In this document: positions 37,378 through 48,900 of the stretch, piece after piece
Numbering within the stretch: the stretch's first letter is position 1
How the letters are laid out: each line of letters starts with the position of its first letter
DNA from: Microbacterium sp. XT11
GTDB taxonomy: Bacteria > Actinomycetota > Actinomycetes > Actinomycetales > Microbacteriaceae
Length of the DNA: 64,000 nucleotides
Assembly (NCBI RefSeq): GCF_001513675.1
Contig: NZ_CP013859.1
Span: 2,357,081 to 2,421,080 of the forward strand
Direction of reading: 5' to 3'
Notes under the pieces: generated by a model
Databases searched by the model: none
What the model was told of the DNA's origin: nothing
What the model saw: only the letters and a program-made list of their open reading frames with translations
Translations under genes and position numbers: made by a program

Positions 37378-38574
37378 CTACCGGTCGGTCTGGAAGGCCG
37401 CGCCGAGCCTTGACATTCCGACCAGTATCCGTTCCGGCGCGTATGTCGTGAAGGAGAGGCGCAGAGTGCGTTCGTCCGGCGCACCGGCGTAGAACGGTGC
37501 GCCGGGCACGAAAGCGACATCGTGCGCGAGCGCCTCACCCAGTGCCGTCGTGGCGTTCCAGCCGTCGGCGAGCCGGGCCCACACGAACATCCCGCCGTCT
37601 GGTGTGTTCCACGTGCTCCCGTCAGGCAACGCGGAAGGGAGCGCGCTGAGCATCGCGTCGCGTCGGGCGGCGTACTCCGCGCGGATGCGCGAGAGAGCGG
37701 AGGCTGCCCGCCCTGACGCCAGATACTCCGCGGCTGCGGCCTGGTCGATCGTCGAGGTGTGCAGGTCTGCGGCCTGCTTTGCGATCGTGACCGCGGGGCG
37801 GATGTCGGGCGTCGTGCGCACCCAGCCGATGCGCAGGCCTGGAGCGATCACCTTGGAGAAGGTGCCGAGGCTCAGGACGTGATCGGGCGCGAAGTGCGCC
37901 AAAGAGGGGAGCGCGTCACCGGAGTACCGGAGCTGCCGGTAGGGCTCGTCCTCGACGATCCGGTATCCGTACCGCATGGCCGATGCGGCGATCCGCTCGC
38001 GCGACTCCAGGTCGTGCGTGCGGCCCGTCGGGTTCTGGAAAGTCGGCACCGTGTAGAAGAACTTCGGTGCGTGCGCGGCGGCTGCCGCGTCGAGCGCGTC
38101 GAGATCGAGCGCGCCGTCCGATGAGGGGATGCCGATGACGCGCGAGCCGGCGAGGGCGAACGTCTGCAAAGCCGCCAGATAGCACGGCTCCTCCACAAGG
38201 ACGACGTCGCCGGGATCGAGGAGCGTCGTCGCGAAGAGCCCGAGCCCCTGCTGGGATCCCGTCGTCACGAGGAGGTCTTCCGCAGCGGTCGGAAGTCCCT
38301 CTGCTGTGTACTGCGCGGCGACGATCTCCCGCAGCCGCGCATTGCCCTCCGAGGTGGAGTACTGGAGCACCGCGGGAGTGCTCAGCGCAGCGGCGTATGC
38401 GTCACGGATGCCGTCGAGGTCGAAGAGTTCGGGCGCGGGAAGCCCGCCCGCGAACGAGATCACGTCCGGGCGCTCGGTGAGGGCGAGGAGGTCGCGCACC
38501 GGCGACGTCTTCGCGGAGCCGGCGCGCGCCGACTTGGGTGGCAACGTTGCGGTGGAGGTGATGACGGACGGCAC
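37378..38574 (-). CDS. PLP-dependent aminotransferase (class I/II)
   Basis: 398 residues from the GTG at 38574 (GGAGAG upstream). Fold type I: substrate loop FAGGLPAPELFDL (about 40-52), TTGSQQGLGLFATTLLDPGDVVLVEEPCY (about 105-135), PTFQNPTGRTHDLESRERIAASA, Asp in VEDEPYRQLRY and the PLP lysine in GTFSKVIAPGLRIGW (about 238). The set is typical of 2-aminoadipate/valine-pyruvate type transaminases (LysN/MocR C-domain group). The exact amino acid is not determined; a role in branched-chain or aromatic metabolism is possible given the neighbours. Confidence 0.88.
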   Translation of the reverse strand: MPSVITSTATLPPKSARAGSAKTSPVRDLLALTERPDVISFAGGLPAPELFDLDGIRDAYAAALSTPAVLQYSTSEGNARLREIVAAQYTAEGLPTAAEDLLVTTGSQQGLGLFATTLLDPGDVVLVEEPCYLAALQTFALAGSRVIGIPSSDGALDLDALDAAAAAHAPKFFYTVPTFQNPTGRTHDLESRERIAASAMRYGYRIVEDEPYRQLRYSGDALPSLAHFAPDHVLSLGTFSKVIAPGLRIGWVRTTPDIRPAVTIAKQAADLHTSTIDQAAAAEYLASGRAASALSRIRAEYAARRDAMLSALPSALPDGSTWNTPDGGMFVWARLADGWNATTALGEALAHDVAFVPGAPFYAGAPDERTLRLSFTTYAPERILVGMSRLGAAFQTDR

Positions 38575-38801
38575 GGGACTCTCCTCGGTCTGCTGCTTCT
38601 GCTCGTTGTGTGCGGTCCACCCTACTGCCGTCGGCGCGGCGGCCAGGGCGGTGTGACGCCTCGCCGCCGTGCGCACGGACGGGTAGGATGGATGTGTCGC
38701 GGCGTCGTCCGCGGCCGCACACCGTGTATCTACCGGCCGCCGATCCCTCGGCGGACAGCGGCGGCACCCGATTGACGCGCCCGGTGCGGCGCGCGAGAGC
38801 C

Positions 38802-40043
38802 ATGACACACACGTACTCCTCGTCGCGGACGAGCCTCTTCCGCCTTGCCGGTCTGCCCTATTTCCTGATCGCCTTCATCGCGCGGTTGCCCTTCGCGATG
38901 ATGGTCGTCGGCGTGCTCACCGTCGTCGTCTCCGCAAGGGAATCGCTCTCGCTCGGCGGACTCACCTCCGCCGCCGTCGGCTTCGGGACGGCGTGCTTCG
39001 GGCCGCTCCTCGGGGCCGCGGCCGATCGCTTCGGACAGCGGCCGGTGCTCCTCGCGGTCGCTCTCGCGAACGGCGCGACGCTGGTCGTGTTCACGATCGT
39101 CGTCTACGGGTCGGGCCCCGACGCTCTCGTGCTCGCCACGGCGTTCGGCATCGGCGCCACGGCGCCGCAGGTCGCCCCCATGTCGCGCTCCCGGCTCGTC
39201 ACGCTCATCAGCGAGCGGATGCCGGAGGAACGCAGGCCGCGGACCCTCTCCGGCACCATGGCGTACGAGTCCGCCGCGGACGAGACCGTGTTCGTCTTCG
39301 GGCCGTTCCTGGTCGGCGTGCTGGCGTCGGCCCTCGCGCCCTGGGCTCCGCTCGTCGGCGCGGCCGCTCTGACCGTGCTCTTCGTCGGCGCCTTCGCGCT
39401 GCATCCCAGTGCCCGCGTGATCTCGCGGCATCGCGGCGCCGACGGGAGAGCGCCCTCGTCACCGGCCGAACTCCTTTCGCCGCGTCTCATGGTGGTGGTG
39501 ATCGGCATCCTGGGCGTCGGCATGTTCTTCGGAACGATGCTGACCTCGTTGACCTCGTTCATGGCGGACCGCGGCGCCTCGGAGCAGGCGGGGCTCCTCT
39601 ACGGCGTCATGGGTGTCGGCTCCGCGGCCCTGGCTCTCGGGGTCGCCTGGCTGCCCGCGCGCTTCTCGCTGCGCGCACGCTGGATCGTGTTCGCCGCCGT
39701 GCTGCTGGCCGGAACCCTGTTGCTCCTCGTGGTCGACTCGCCCGGGACCATGATGTTCGCGCTCGCCGTGATGGGCGTCGGTATCGGTCCGACGCTGGTG
39801 ACGCAGTACAGCCTCGGAGCCGCCCGCAGTCCGCTCGGCCGTTCTGCGACGGTCATGACCATGCTCGGTTCGAGTGTCATCGTCGGGCAGTCGATCGGCG
39901 CCGCGGTCGCAGGGGAGGTGGCGGAGAGCCTGGGCACCACGGCCGCGCTCGCTCTGCCCGTCGTGGCAGCCGCCGTAGCGTTCACGGCGTCGCTGGCGAA
40001 CTGGCGGCTGAGCGCCCCTGGGCGACGCGTCGCCGCGGCGTGA
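38802..40043 (+). CDS. MFS transporter
   Basis: 413 residues from the ATG at 38802 (weak GAGAG upstream; an ATG at 38688 in frame would follow a TAGGAT hexamer too closely). About twelve helices: FRLAGLPYFLIAFIARLPFAMMVVGVLTVVV (TM1), GPLLGAAADRFGQRPVLL (motif A variant), and a long central loop around 200-220. The family resembles actinobacterial MFS proteins of unknown substrate. It is divergent from the aminotransferase gene; a possible -10 (TAGGAT) lies at 38684-38689. Confidence 0.82.
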   Translation: MTHTYSSSRTSLFRLAGLPYFLIAFIARLPFAMMVVGVLTVVVSARESLSLGGLTSAAVGFGTACFGPLLGAAADRFGQRPVLLAVALANGATLVVFTIVVYGSGPDALVLATAFGIGATAPQVAPMSRSRLVTLISERMPEERRPRTLSGTMAYESAADETVFVFGPFLVGVLASALAPWAPLVGAAALTVLFVGAFALHPSARVISRHRGADGRAPSSPAELLSPRLMVVVIGILGVGMFFGTMLTSLTSFMADRGASEQAGLLYGVMGVGSAALALGVAWLPARFSLRARWIVFAAVLLAGTLLLLVVDSPGTMMFALAVMGVGIGPTLVTQYSLGAARSPLGRSATVMTMLGSSVIVGQSIGAAVAGEVAESLGTTAALALPVVAAAVAFTASLANWRLSAPGRRVAAA

Positions 40044-40093
40044 CGCGCCTGGGTAGCCTGGGGGGAACGAACCGAAGACCTGAGGAGCCCACG

Positions 40094-41503
40094 ATGTCCG
40101 TTGCAGATCTCGTCGTCGTCGCCAACCGCCTCCCCGTCGACCGGGTGGAGAACCCGGACGGGACGGAGGAGTGGCGCACGTCGCCGGGTGGTCTGGTCGC
40201 GGCACTCGAGCCGATGATGCGCAGCGCGCACGGCGCGTGGGTCGGATGGGCAGGCAGCGCCGACGTCGAACTCGATCCGTTCGAGATCGGCGGGATCGAC
40301 CTCATCCCGGTGAGGCTCAGCGCACAGGAGGTCGCCGAGTACTACGAAGGGTTCTCGAACGACACGATCTGGCCGCTGTACCACGACGTCATCGCGCCGC
40401 CGCAGTACCACCGCGAGTGGTGGGACGCGTACGTCACGGTGAACAGGCGGTTCGCCGCGGCGGCAGCCGGTGCCGTCGCACCGGACGGCACGGTGTGGGT
40501 GCACGACTACCAGCTGCAGCTCGTGCCGCAGATGATCAGGGAGCTCAGGCCCGACGTCACCATCGGGTACTTCCACCACATCCCGTTCCCGGCTCACGGT
40601 CTCTACGCGCAGCTGCCATGGCGGGACCAGGTGCTGAACGGCTTGCTCGGCGCCGACGTCATCGGCTTCCAGCGGGCGCAGGACGCCACGTACTTCCTCA
40701 CCGCGGTGCGGCGCCGATTGAAGTACGAGGTGCGCGGCTCCGCCGTCTCGGTTCCCGAAGCCGGCGGCGGCACCCGGGTCGCGGTCGCCCGCGCCTTCCC
40801 GATCTCGATCGACACAACGCCTTACGTCGAGCTCGCCGCCCGTCCCGACATCCGTGCTCGCGCGGCCGAGATCCGCGAGAGCCTGGGCAATCCGTCGCGG
40901 ATCCTCCTCGGCGTCGACCGGCTCGACTACACAAAGGGCATCCGGCACCGGGTGAAGGCGTACGGTGAGCTTCTCGCCGAGGGACGCCTCAACGTCGAGG
41001 ACGTCACCTTCGTGCAGGTCGCCAGCCCCAGCCGGGAGCGCGTCGACGCCTATGTTCACCTCCGCGACGAGATCGAGCTCGCGGTCGGCAGGATCAACGG
41101 CGACAACGACACCATGGGTCACACCGCGATCCGCTACCTGCACCAGGGCTACCCGCGGGAGGAGATGGTGGCCCTGTATCTCGCCGCCGACGTGATGCTC
41201 GTCACCGCCCTTCGGGACGGCATGAACCTCGTCGCGAAGGAGTACATCGCCACCCGCATCGACAACCACGGCGTGCTCGTGCTGAGCGAGTTCACGGGAG
41301 CCGCGGATGAGCTGCGTCAGGCGGTGCTGGTCAACCCACATGACATCGAAGGCCTCAAGGACGCGATCATGACCGCGGTGGAGATGCCGCCGAAGGAGCA
41401 GATGCGACGGATGCGGGCGCTGAGGCGACGAGTGCTCGACAACGACGTGAGCGCCTGGTCGTCGGCGTTCCTCCGCGCTCTCGACGAGGTGCGGTCGCGC
41501 TGA
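40094..41503 (+). CDS. otsA: Trehalose-6-phosphate synthase
   Basis: 469 residues, GAGGAG before the ATG. GT20 features: [11 protein letters not shown] at the N-terminus, [11 protein letters not shown] (glycine loop), [33 protein letters not shown] (about 134-170), [18 protein letters not shown] (about 272-290) and [14 protein letters not shown] (about 372-385). It joins UDP- or GDP-glucose to glucose-6-phosphate. The phosphatase gene follows at once, so the pair makes trehalose. A TAGCCT -10 lies at about 40050-40055. Confidence 0.97.
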   Translation: MSVADLVVVANRLPVDRVENPDGTEEWRTSPGGLVAALEPMMRSAHGAWVGWAGSADVELDPFEIGGIDLIPVRLSAQEVAEYYEGFSNDTIWPLYHDVIAPPQYHREWWDAYVTVNRRFAAAAAGAVAPDGTVWVHDYQLQLVPQMIRELRPDVTIGYFHHIPFPAHGLYAQLPWRDQVLNGLLGADVIGFQRAQDATYFLTAVRRRLKYEVRGSAVSVPEAGGGTRVAVARAFPISIDTTPYVELAARPDIRARAAEIRESLGNPSRILLGVDRLDYTKGIRHRVKAYGELLAEGRLNVEDVTFVQVASPSRERVDAYVHLRDEIELAVGRINGDNDTMGHTAIRYLHQGYPREEMVALYLAADVMLVTALRDGMNLVAKEYIATRIDNHGVLVLSEFTGAADELRQAVLVNPHDIEGLKDAIMTAVEMPPKEQMRRMRALRRRVLDNDVSAWSSAFLRALDEVRSR

Positions 41504-41542
41504 CCCGCGACGACCGCCACCGCGAACCGATAAGGAGACTCC

Positions 41543-42340
41543 GTGACCCGAACCTGGACGCCAGGGACGCCAGACCCTGACCTGAGCGCCATCGCTACCA
41601 CGCCGCGGCTGGTCGTCGCGCTGGACTTCGACGGCACAGCCGCACCCTTCGTGCTCGACCCGCTCGAGGCACGCGCGTTGCCGGAGGTTGCAGCTCAGGT
41701 GGACAGGCTCGCGGCCATGCCGGACACGGTCGTGGCGTACGTCTCGGGCCGCAGCATGGAGGATCTCCGTGTCATCACCGCGCACAGCGACGACTCGCCG
41801 ATCGCGCTCGCCGGATCGCACGGTGCCCAGTACTGGTTCCCCGGCGTCGGAGCCGCGGAGGACGCGGCCGACGCGATGGCCGACGGGACGCGCGAGGAGC
41901 TCTGGGCGGCGGTGCGACCGCTCATCGAACGGTATCCGGGAGCCGAGCTGGAGGAGAAGACCTTCGGGATGGGCGTGCACACCCGGAAGGCGACGCCGGA
42001 GGCCGAACGGGCGCTCTTCGCCGAGGTCGATGAGCTCGTTGCCGCCCGATTCCCCCACTGGCGCCGCCGCCTCGGCCATCACGTGCTCGAGTTCTCTTCG
42101 CGAGCCGAAGGGAAGGATGCCGCGATGGCGGCGCTGCGTGACCGTTTCCACCCCACCGCCATCCTGTTCGCCGGCGACGACGTCACCGACGAGGACGCGA
42201 TGCGCGTGCTCACGGAGGCCGACCTTGGCGTGCGCGTGGGGGAGGGGGAGACCGCTGCGACGCTTCGTGTGCGCGATCCACAAGAGATCGCGCTTCTTCT
42301 GGAGGCCCTGGCGGACGAGCGCGCGTCGCGACCGGAATAG
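41543..42340 (+). CDS. otsB: Trehalose-6-phosphate phosphatase
   Basis: 265 residues from a GTG (AAGGAG upstream). HAD fold: LDFDGTAAP at 27-35 with the nucleophile Asp, GRSMEDL for motif II, and [11 protein letters not shown] near 210-220 for motif IV. The order with otsA and the length are standard. It removes phosphate from trehalose-6-phosphate to give trehalose, a compatible solute and cell-wall precursor. Confidence 0.96.
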   Translation: MTRTWTPGTPDPDLSAIATTPRLVVALDFDGTAAPFVLDPLEARALPEVAAQVDRLAAMPDTVVAYVSGRSMEDLRVITAHSDDSPIALAGSHGAQYWFPGVGAAEDAADAMADGTREELWAAVRPLIERYPGAELEEKTFGMGVHTRKATPEAERALFAEVDELVAARFPHWRRRLGHHVLEFSSRAEGKDAAMAALRDRFHPTAILFAGDDVTDEDAMRVLTEADLGVRVGEGETAATLRVRDPQEIALLLEALADERASRPE

Positions 42341-42343
42341 ACT
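42338..42343 (+). promoter_or_regulatory. -10 element of ilvD (leaderless)
   Basis: TAGACT ends seven bases before the ilvD ATG at 42351, overlapping the otsB stop. No ribosome binding site precedes ilvD, so a leaderless message is likely. Confidence 0.6.
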
Positions 42344-42350
42344 TTCCGTC

Positions 42351-44069
42351 ATGTCCTCGCATGACACCGACAACCCGGCCTCCATCGACATCAAGCCGCG
42401 CAGCCGCGTCGTCACCGACGGCATCGAGGCGACGACCTCCCGCGGCATGCTCCGCGCGGTCGGCATGGGCGATGCCGATTGGGACAAGCCGCAGATCGGC
42501 ATCGCGTCGAGCTGGAACGAGATCACGCCCTGCAATCTGAGCCTGGACAGGCTCGCGCAGGGCGCCAAGGAGGGCGTGCACGCCGGCGGCGGCTATCCGC
42601 TCCAGTTCGGGACGATCTCCGTCTCAGACGGCATCTCGATGGGGCACGAGGGCATGCACTTCTCCCTCGTCTCCCGCGAGGTGATCGCCGACTCCGTCGA
42701 GACCGTGATGATGGCCGAGCGACTCGACGGCTCGGTGCTCCTCGCCGGATGCGACAAGTCGATTCCCGGCATGCTGATGGCCAGCGCCCGGCTGGACCTC
42801 TCCAGCGTGTTCCTCTACGCCGGTTCGATCGCTCCAGGGTGGGTGAAGCTGTCGGACGGCACGGAGAAGGACGTCACCATCATCGACTCCTTCGAGGCGG
42901 TCGGTGCGTGCCGCGCCGGCCTCATGAGCGAGGAAGACCTCAAGCGCATCGAGTGCGCGATCGCACCAGGTGAGGGCGCGTGCGGCGGCATGTACACCGC
43001 GAACACCATGGCATCCGTCGCCGAGGCTCTGGGTCTCAGCCTGCCGGGGTCTGCTGCACCGCCCGCGGCCGATCGGCGCCGGGACTACTTCGCGCATCGG
43101 TCGGGCGAGGCGGTCGTGAACCTCCTGCGTCAGGGCATCACCACACGCGACATCCTCACCAAGGAGGCGTTCGAGAACGCGATCGCCCTGGCGATGGCCC
43201 TGGGTGGCTCCACCAATGTCGTGCTGCACCTTCTCGCGATCGCGCGCGAGGCCGATGTCGAGCTGAGCCTGCACGACTTCAACCGCATCGGCGACCGCGT
43301 GCCCCACGTCGCCGACATGAAGCCGTTCGGCCGGTACGTCATGAACGACGTCGACCGCCACGGGGGGATCCCGGTCATCATGAAGGCGATGCTCGACGAG
43401 AGCATGCTGCACGGAGACGCACTCACCGTGACCGGCAAGACGCTCGCGGAGAACCTGGCCGAGCTCGACCCTCAGCCGATCGACGGCACGGTCATCCACA
43501 CGTTCGACGACCCGATCCACGCGACCGGCGGGCTGACGATCCTGCACGGTTCGCTGGCCCCCGAGGGCGCCGTGGTGAAGACCGCGGGCTTCGACGCCGC
43601 CGTGTTCGAGGGTCCTGCCCGGGTCTTCGAACGGGAGCGCTCGGCGATGGATGCCGTGGCCGAGGGGACGATCGAGCCCGGAAGCGTCATCGTCATCCGC
43701 TATGAGGGACCCAAGGGCGGCCCCGGCATGAGGGAGATGCTCGCGATCACGGCGGCCATCAAGGGCGCTGGGCTCGGAAAAGATGTACTACTCTTGACAG
43801 ACGGACGATTCTCAGGCGGCACAACCGGCCTGTGCATCGGCCACATAGCACCCGAAGCGGTGGACGCTGGTCCCATCGCCTTCGTGCGCGATGGTGATCT
43901 GATACGGGTCGATATCGCAGCTCGCTCTCTCGACCTACTCGTCGACGAGGCGGAGCTCGCCTCCCGCCGCTCTGGCTGGGAGCCGCTTCCCCCGCGCTAT
44001 ACCCGTGGCGTTCTTGCCAAGTACGCAGCGCTCGTGCGGTCCGCCGCAGAGGGCGCGACGACAGGCTGA
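42351..44069 (+). CDS. ilvD: Dihydroxy-acid dehydratase
   Basis: 572 residues. [22 protein letters not shown] at the N-terminus, [33 protein letters not shown] (about 130-146) and [31 protein letters not shown] (about 204-234) contain the three cluster-ligand cysteines of the Fe-S dehydratase family. The reaction converts dihydroxyisovalerate and dihydroxymethylvalerate to ketoacids for valine, leucine and isoleucine. Leads into ilvB 87 bases later, in the pathway order reversed. Confidence 0.97.
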   Translation: MSSHDTDNPASIDIKPRSRVVTDGIEATTSRGMLRAVGMGDADWDKPQIGIASSWNEITPCNLSLDRLAQGAKEGVHAGGGYPLQFGTISVSDGISMGHEGMHFSLVSREVIADSVETVMMAERLDGSVLLAGCDKSIPGMLMASARLDLSSVFLYAGSIAPGWVKLSDGTEKDVTIIDSFEAVGACRAGLMSEEDLKRIECAIAPGEGACGGMYTANTMASVAEALGLSLPGSAAPPAADRRRDYFAHRSGEAVVNLLRQGITTRDILTKEAFENAIALAMALGGSTNVVLHLLAIAREADVELSLHDFNRIGDRVPHVADMKPFGRYVMNDVDRHGGIPVIMKAMLDESMLHGDALTVTGKTLAENLAELDPQPIDGTVIHTFDDPIHATGGLTILHGSLAPEGAVVKTAGFDAAVFEGPARVFERERSAMDAVAEGTIEPGSVIVIRYEGPKGGPGMREMLAITAAIKGAGLGKDVLLLTDGRFSGGTTGLCIGHIAPEAVDAGPIAFVRDGDLIRVDIAARSLDLLVDEAELASRRSGWEPLPPRYTRGVLAKYAALVRSAAEGATTG

Positions 44070-44156
44070 TCCCGCCGTCGGACTCACGAGTCCCGGTGAG
44101 AACCGGCTCGTCTGCTCCGGCATCCGACGTGCCAACAGACATCAGAAGGAAGATCC

Positions 44157-45959
44157 ATGACTGCTGACTCCGTCTCGGCCGTGCCGAGGCCGCCCGCCAC
44201 CGCGACCGCCGCTCCCGTGCTCTCGGGGGCGCAGGCCGTCGTCCGATCCCTCGAGCTCCTCGGCGTCACCGACGTCTTCGGGATCCCCGGCGGCGCGATC
44301 ATGGAGGTGTACGACCCGCTGCTCGACTCGACGGAGCTCCGGCACATCCTGGTCCGCCACGAACAGGGCGGAGGGCATGCAGCGGAAGGCTATGCATCGG
44401 CGTCGAACAAGGTCGGCGTGACGATCGCGACGTCCGGCCCTGGGGCGACCAATCTCGTCACGGCCATCGCCGACGCCTACATGGACTCCGTGCCGATCGT
44501 CGCGATCACCGGCCAGGTCTTCTCGACCCTCATGGGCACCGACGCCTTCCAGGAGGCGGACATCGTCGGCATCACGATGCCCGTGACGAAGCACTCCATC
44601 CTGGTGAAGGACGTCACTGAGATCCCCGGCGCCATCGCCGCGGCCTTCGAGATCGCCTCCACGGGGCGCCCTGGTCCCGTGCTCGTCGACATCACCAAAG
44701 ACGCGCAGCAGGCCAAGGCCCCCTTCGTCTGGCCGCCGAAGATCGAGCTTCCGGGGTACCGACCGGTGACCAAGGCGCACGGCAAGCAGATCCAGGCAGC
44801 AGCCGCCCTGCTCGCTGAGGCGAAGAAGCCGGTGCTGTACGTCGGCGGCGGCGTGATCCGCGGACGCGCGTCGGCCGAGCTGCGTGACCTCGCGGAGTCG
44901 ACGGGCGCCCCGGTGGTGACCACGCTGATGGCGCGCGGCGCGTTCCCCGACTCGCACCCCCAGCACTTGGGGATGCCCGGCATGCACGGCACCGTTCCCG
45001 CGGTGCTCGCCCTGCAGGAGTCCGATCTGATCGTCTCGCTCGGCGCACGGTTCGACGACCGCGTGACCGGCAAAGCCGCCCTGTTCGCCCCGCACGCGAA
45101 GGTCGTCCACGTCGACATCGACCCCGCGGAGATCTCGAAGATCCGTACCGCCGACGTCCCGATCGTCGGCGATGTGCGCGAGGTGCTGATCGACCTCGAG
45201 TCCGCCTTCCGAGGCGTGACCGGGTCGGCGAAGCCCGACATCGAGGAGTGGTGGTCGTACCTCGACGGCCTGCGTGCGGAGTTCCCCTTGGGATACGCGC
45301 CGACGACCGACGGGTTGCTCTCGCCCCAGTACGTCATCCAGCGCATCGGCGAGCTCACCGGCCCTGAGGCGGTATACGCGGCAGGCGTCGGACAGCACCA
45401 GATGTGGGCGGCGCAGTTCATCAAGTACGAGCGGCCCAACTCGTGGCTGAACTCCGGCGGCGCCGGCACCATGGGGTACTCGGTGCCCGCGGCGATGGGC
45501 GCGAAGGTCGCCGAGCCGGATCGTGTCGTGTGGGCGATCGACGGCGACGGATGCTTCCAGATGACGAACCAGGAGCTCGCGACCTGCGTCATCAACAACA
45601 TCCCGATCAAGGTCGCGATCATCAACAACTCCTCGCTCGGCATGGTGCGGCAGTGGCAGACCCTGTTCTACGACGGGCGGCACTCGAACACCGACCTCAA
45701 CACGGGGCACGGCACGGTGCGGGTGCCCGACTTCGTCAAGCTCGCCGACGCCTACGGCTGCCTCGGCATCCGCGTGGAGAAGGAGGAGGACGTGGACGCG
45801 GCGATCAAGCTGGCCCTCGAGACCAACGACCGTCCCGTCGTCATCGACTTCGTCGTGTCGGCCGACGCGATGGTGTGGCCCATGGTGCCGCAGGGCGTGA
45901 GCAACAGCTACGTCCAGTACGCCCGCGACCACGCGCCCGCTTTCGACGAGGAGGACTGA
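44157..45959 (+). CDS. ilvB: Acetolactate synthase large subunit
   Basis: 600 residues. TPP enzyme: the catalytic Glu sits in [14 protein letters not shown] (about 63-76), [22 protein letters not shown] is the substrate loop, and [29 protein letters not shown] (about 462-490) is the ThDP-Mg motif. FAD-binding residues lie in the middle domain. AGAAGGAAG precedes the ATG. It forms the holoenzyme with IlvN encoded two bases after its stop. The 87-base gap before it may hold a promoter or attenuator but no leader peptide was seen. Confidence 0.97.
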   Translation: MTADSVSAVPRPPATATAAPVLSGAQAVVRSLELLGVTDVFGIPGGAIMEVYDPLLDSTELRHILVRHEQGGGHAAEGYASASNKVGVTIATSGPGATNLVTAIADAYMDSVPIVAITGQVFSTLMGTDAFQEADIVGITMPVTKHSILVKDVTEIPGAIAAAFEIASTGRPGPVLVDITKDAQQAKAPFVWPPKIELPGYRPVTKAHGKQIQAAAALLAEAKKPVLYVGGGVIRGRASAELRDLAESTGAPVVTTLMARGAFPDSHPQHLGMPGMHGTVPAVLALQESDLIVSLGARFDDRVTGKAALFAPHAKVVHVDIDPAEISKIRTADVPIVGDVREVLIDLESAFRGVTGSAKPDIEEWWSYLDGLRAEFPLGYAPTTDGLLSPQYVIQRIGELTGPEAVYAAGVGQHQMWAAQFIKYERPNSWLNSGGAGTMGYSVPAAMGAKVAEPDRVVWAIDGDGCFQMTNQELATCVINNIPIKVAIINNSSLGMVRQWQTLFYDGRHSNTDLNTGHGTVRVPDFVKLADAYGCLGIRVEKEEDVDAAIKLALETNDRPVVIDFVVSADAMVWPMVPQGVSNSYVQYARDHAPAFDEED

Positions 45960-45961
45960 CC

Positions 45962-47540
<1,579 letters not shown>

Positions 47541-47552
47541 ATCCTCCGACCA

Positions 47553-47577
47553 ACGGGCGCCCTTTCTGGGCGCCCGT
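47553..47577 (+). terminator. Terminator of ilvBNC
   Basis: ACGGGCGCCC pairs perfectly with GGGCGCCCGT around TTTCT, followed by TTGTCGTTT. It lies 13 bases after the ilvC stop. Confidence 0.9.
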
Positions 47578-47634
47578 TTGTCGTTTCCCATCCACGTCCG
47601 CGCAGACATCCGATGTCTATGGCAGGATGGGGGC

Positions 47635-48900
47635 ATGCGGCAGGACTGGTTCGCGCAGGCGCGCTTCGGGATGTTCGTCCACTTCGGGCTCTACAGCGCG
47701 GCGGCGCGGCACGAATGGGTGCAGAGCTACGAGCGGCTCGACGACCTCGACTACCGCCAGTACTTCGAGCACTTCGACCCGGATCTCTTCGACGCCGCCG
47801 CGCTCGCGCGCACTGCCAAGCGCGCGGGCATGGGGTATGTCGTGCTCACGACGAAGCATCACGACGGTTTCTGCCTCTGGGACTCGGCTCTCACCGACTT
47901 CACATCCGTGCACGCCGCGGGTCGCGACATCGTCCGCGAATACGTCGATGCGTTGCGCGCCGAGGGTCTCAAGGTGGGGCTCTACCACTCGCTCATCGAC
48001 TGGCACCACCCGCACTTCACCGTGGACTGGAACCACCCTCGCCGCGACGACGAGAACGCGCACGAACTCAACCGCGGCCGCGACATGGCCGTGTACCGCG
48101 AGTACCTCCACGGTCAGGTGCGCGAGCTGCTCACGGAGTACGGCGAGATCGACTATCTCTTCTTCGACTTCACCTACCCCGAGGCCAAGGACGGCTGGGC
48201 GGGCAAGGGTCCGGAGGACTGGGACGCGGAAGGGCTCCTTGCACTGTGCCGCGAGCTTCAGCCCGGCATGCTCGTCAACGACAGGCTGGGGATCCCCGGC
48301 GACTTCGTGACCCCGGAGCAGTACCAGCCGACCTCGCCACTCGAACGCGACGGCGTGCCGGTGCCGTGGGAGGCCTGCCAGACGATGAACGGGTCGTGGG
48401 GCTACCACCGCGACAACACCGACCAGAAGTCCGCGACGCTCCTGGCACAGATGCTCGTCGACTCGGTGTCGATGGACGGCAACATGCTGCTCAACATCGG
48501 TCCCGACGGTCGCGGCGCGATCGCCCCGCGTGATGCCGCGACCCTCGACGAGATCGGCGAGTGGATGCGCCTGCACCGGGCTGCCGTGATCGGTGCGGGG
48601 CACGCCCCCTTCACGCCGCCCCGGGAAGGGGTGTACACCCGGCGCGGCGATCGCCTCTATCTGAGCCTGTTCACGTGGCCCCTCGGCGTCGTGCACCTTC
48701 CGGGGCTCGCGGACAAGGTGAGCTACGCCCGCCTGCTCAACGACGGGTCGTGGCTCCGTACGAGCGTCTCGGATCCGGAGCAGCAGGCGGATCTCATGAC
48801 ACCGGCCGGCCAGGCGGAGGGCACGCTCAGCGTGCACCTGCCTGTTCGACGGCCGGATGTGCTCATCCCGGTGGTGGAGCTGACGCTCACGGGCGAGTGA
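47635..48900 (+). CDS. Alpha-L-fucosidase, GH29
   Basis: 421 residues from the ATG at 47635. GH29 hallmarks: WFAQARFGMFVHFGLYS at the N-terminus, TTKHHDGFCLWDS (about 80-92) and the nucleophile Asp at about 178 in IDYLFFDFTYPEA (family form Ix-W/F-F-D-G-x). A Gly is replaced by Phe after the Asp. The rest (GSWGYHRDNTDQKSATLL; NMLLNIGPDGRGAI) is also typical. No signal peptide, so it probably acts in the cytoplasm on imported fucosides. The end overlaps the convergent flavoprotein gene by 14 bases. Confidence 0.9.
   Translation: MRQDWFAQARFGMFVHFGLYSAAARHEWVQSYERLDDLDYRQYFEHFDPDLFDAAALARTAKRAGMGYVVLTTKHHDGFCLWDSALTDFTSVHAAGRDIVREYVDALRAEGLKVGLYHSLIDWHHPHFTVDWNHPRRDDENAHELNRGRDMAVYREYLHGQVRELLTEYGEIDYLFFDFTYPEAKDGWAGKGPEDWDAEGLLALCRELQPGMLVNDRLGIPGDFVTPEQYQPTSPLERDGVPVPWEACQTMNGSWGYHRDNTDQKSATLLAQMLVDSVSMDGNMLLNIGPDGRGAIAPRDAATLDEIGEWMRLHRAAVIGAGHAPFTPPREGVYTRRGDRLYLSLFTWPLGVVHLPGLADKVSYARLLNDGSWLRTSVSDPEQQADLMTPAGQAEGTLSVHLPVRRPDVLIPVVELTLTGE

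Noticed and set aside
39599..42568. A 989-codon open frame on the minus strand opposite otsA, otsB and the MFS gene
   Set aside because: It runs antisense to three clear genes, is rich in Arg/Pro/His and has no recognisable domain. It is a by-product of high-GC codon use.
43794..43799. TTGACA inside ilvD as a promoter for ilvB
   Set aside because: No -10 element at 16-18 bases downstream; the word is likely chance within coding sequence.
44070..44156. Leader peptide and attenuator before ilvB
   Set aside because: No short frame rich in Val, Leu or Ile codons and no clear pair of alternative hairpins were found in the 87-base gap.
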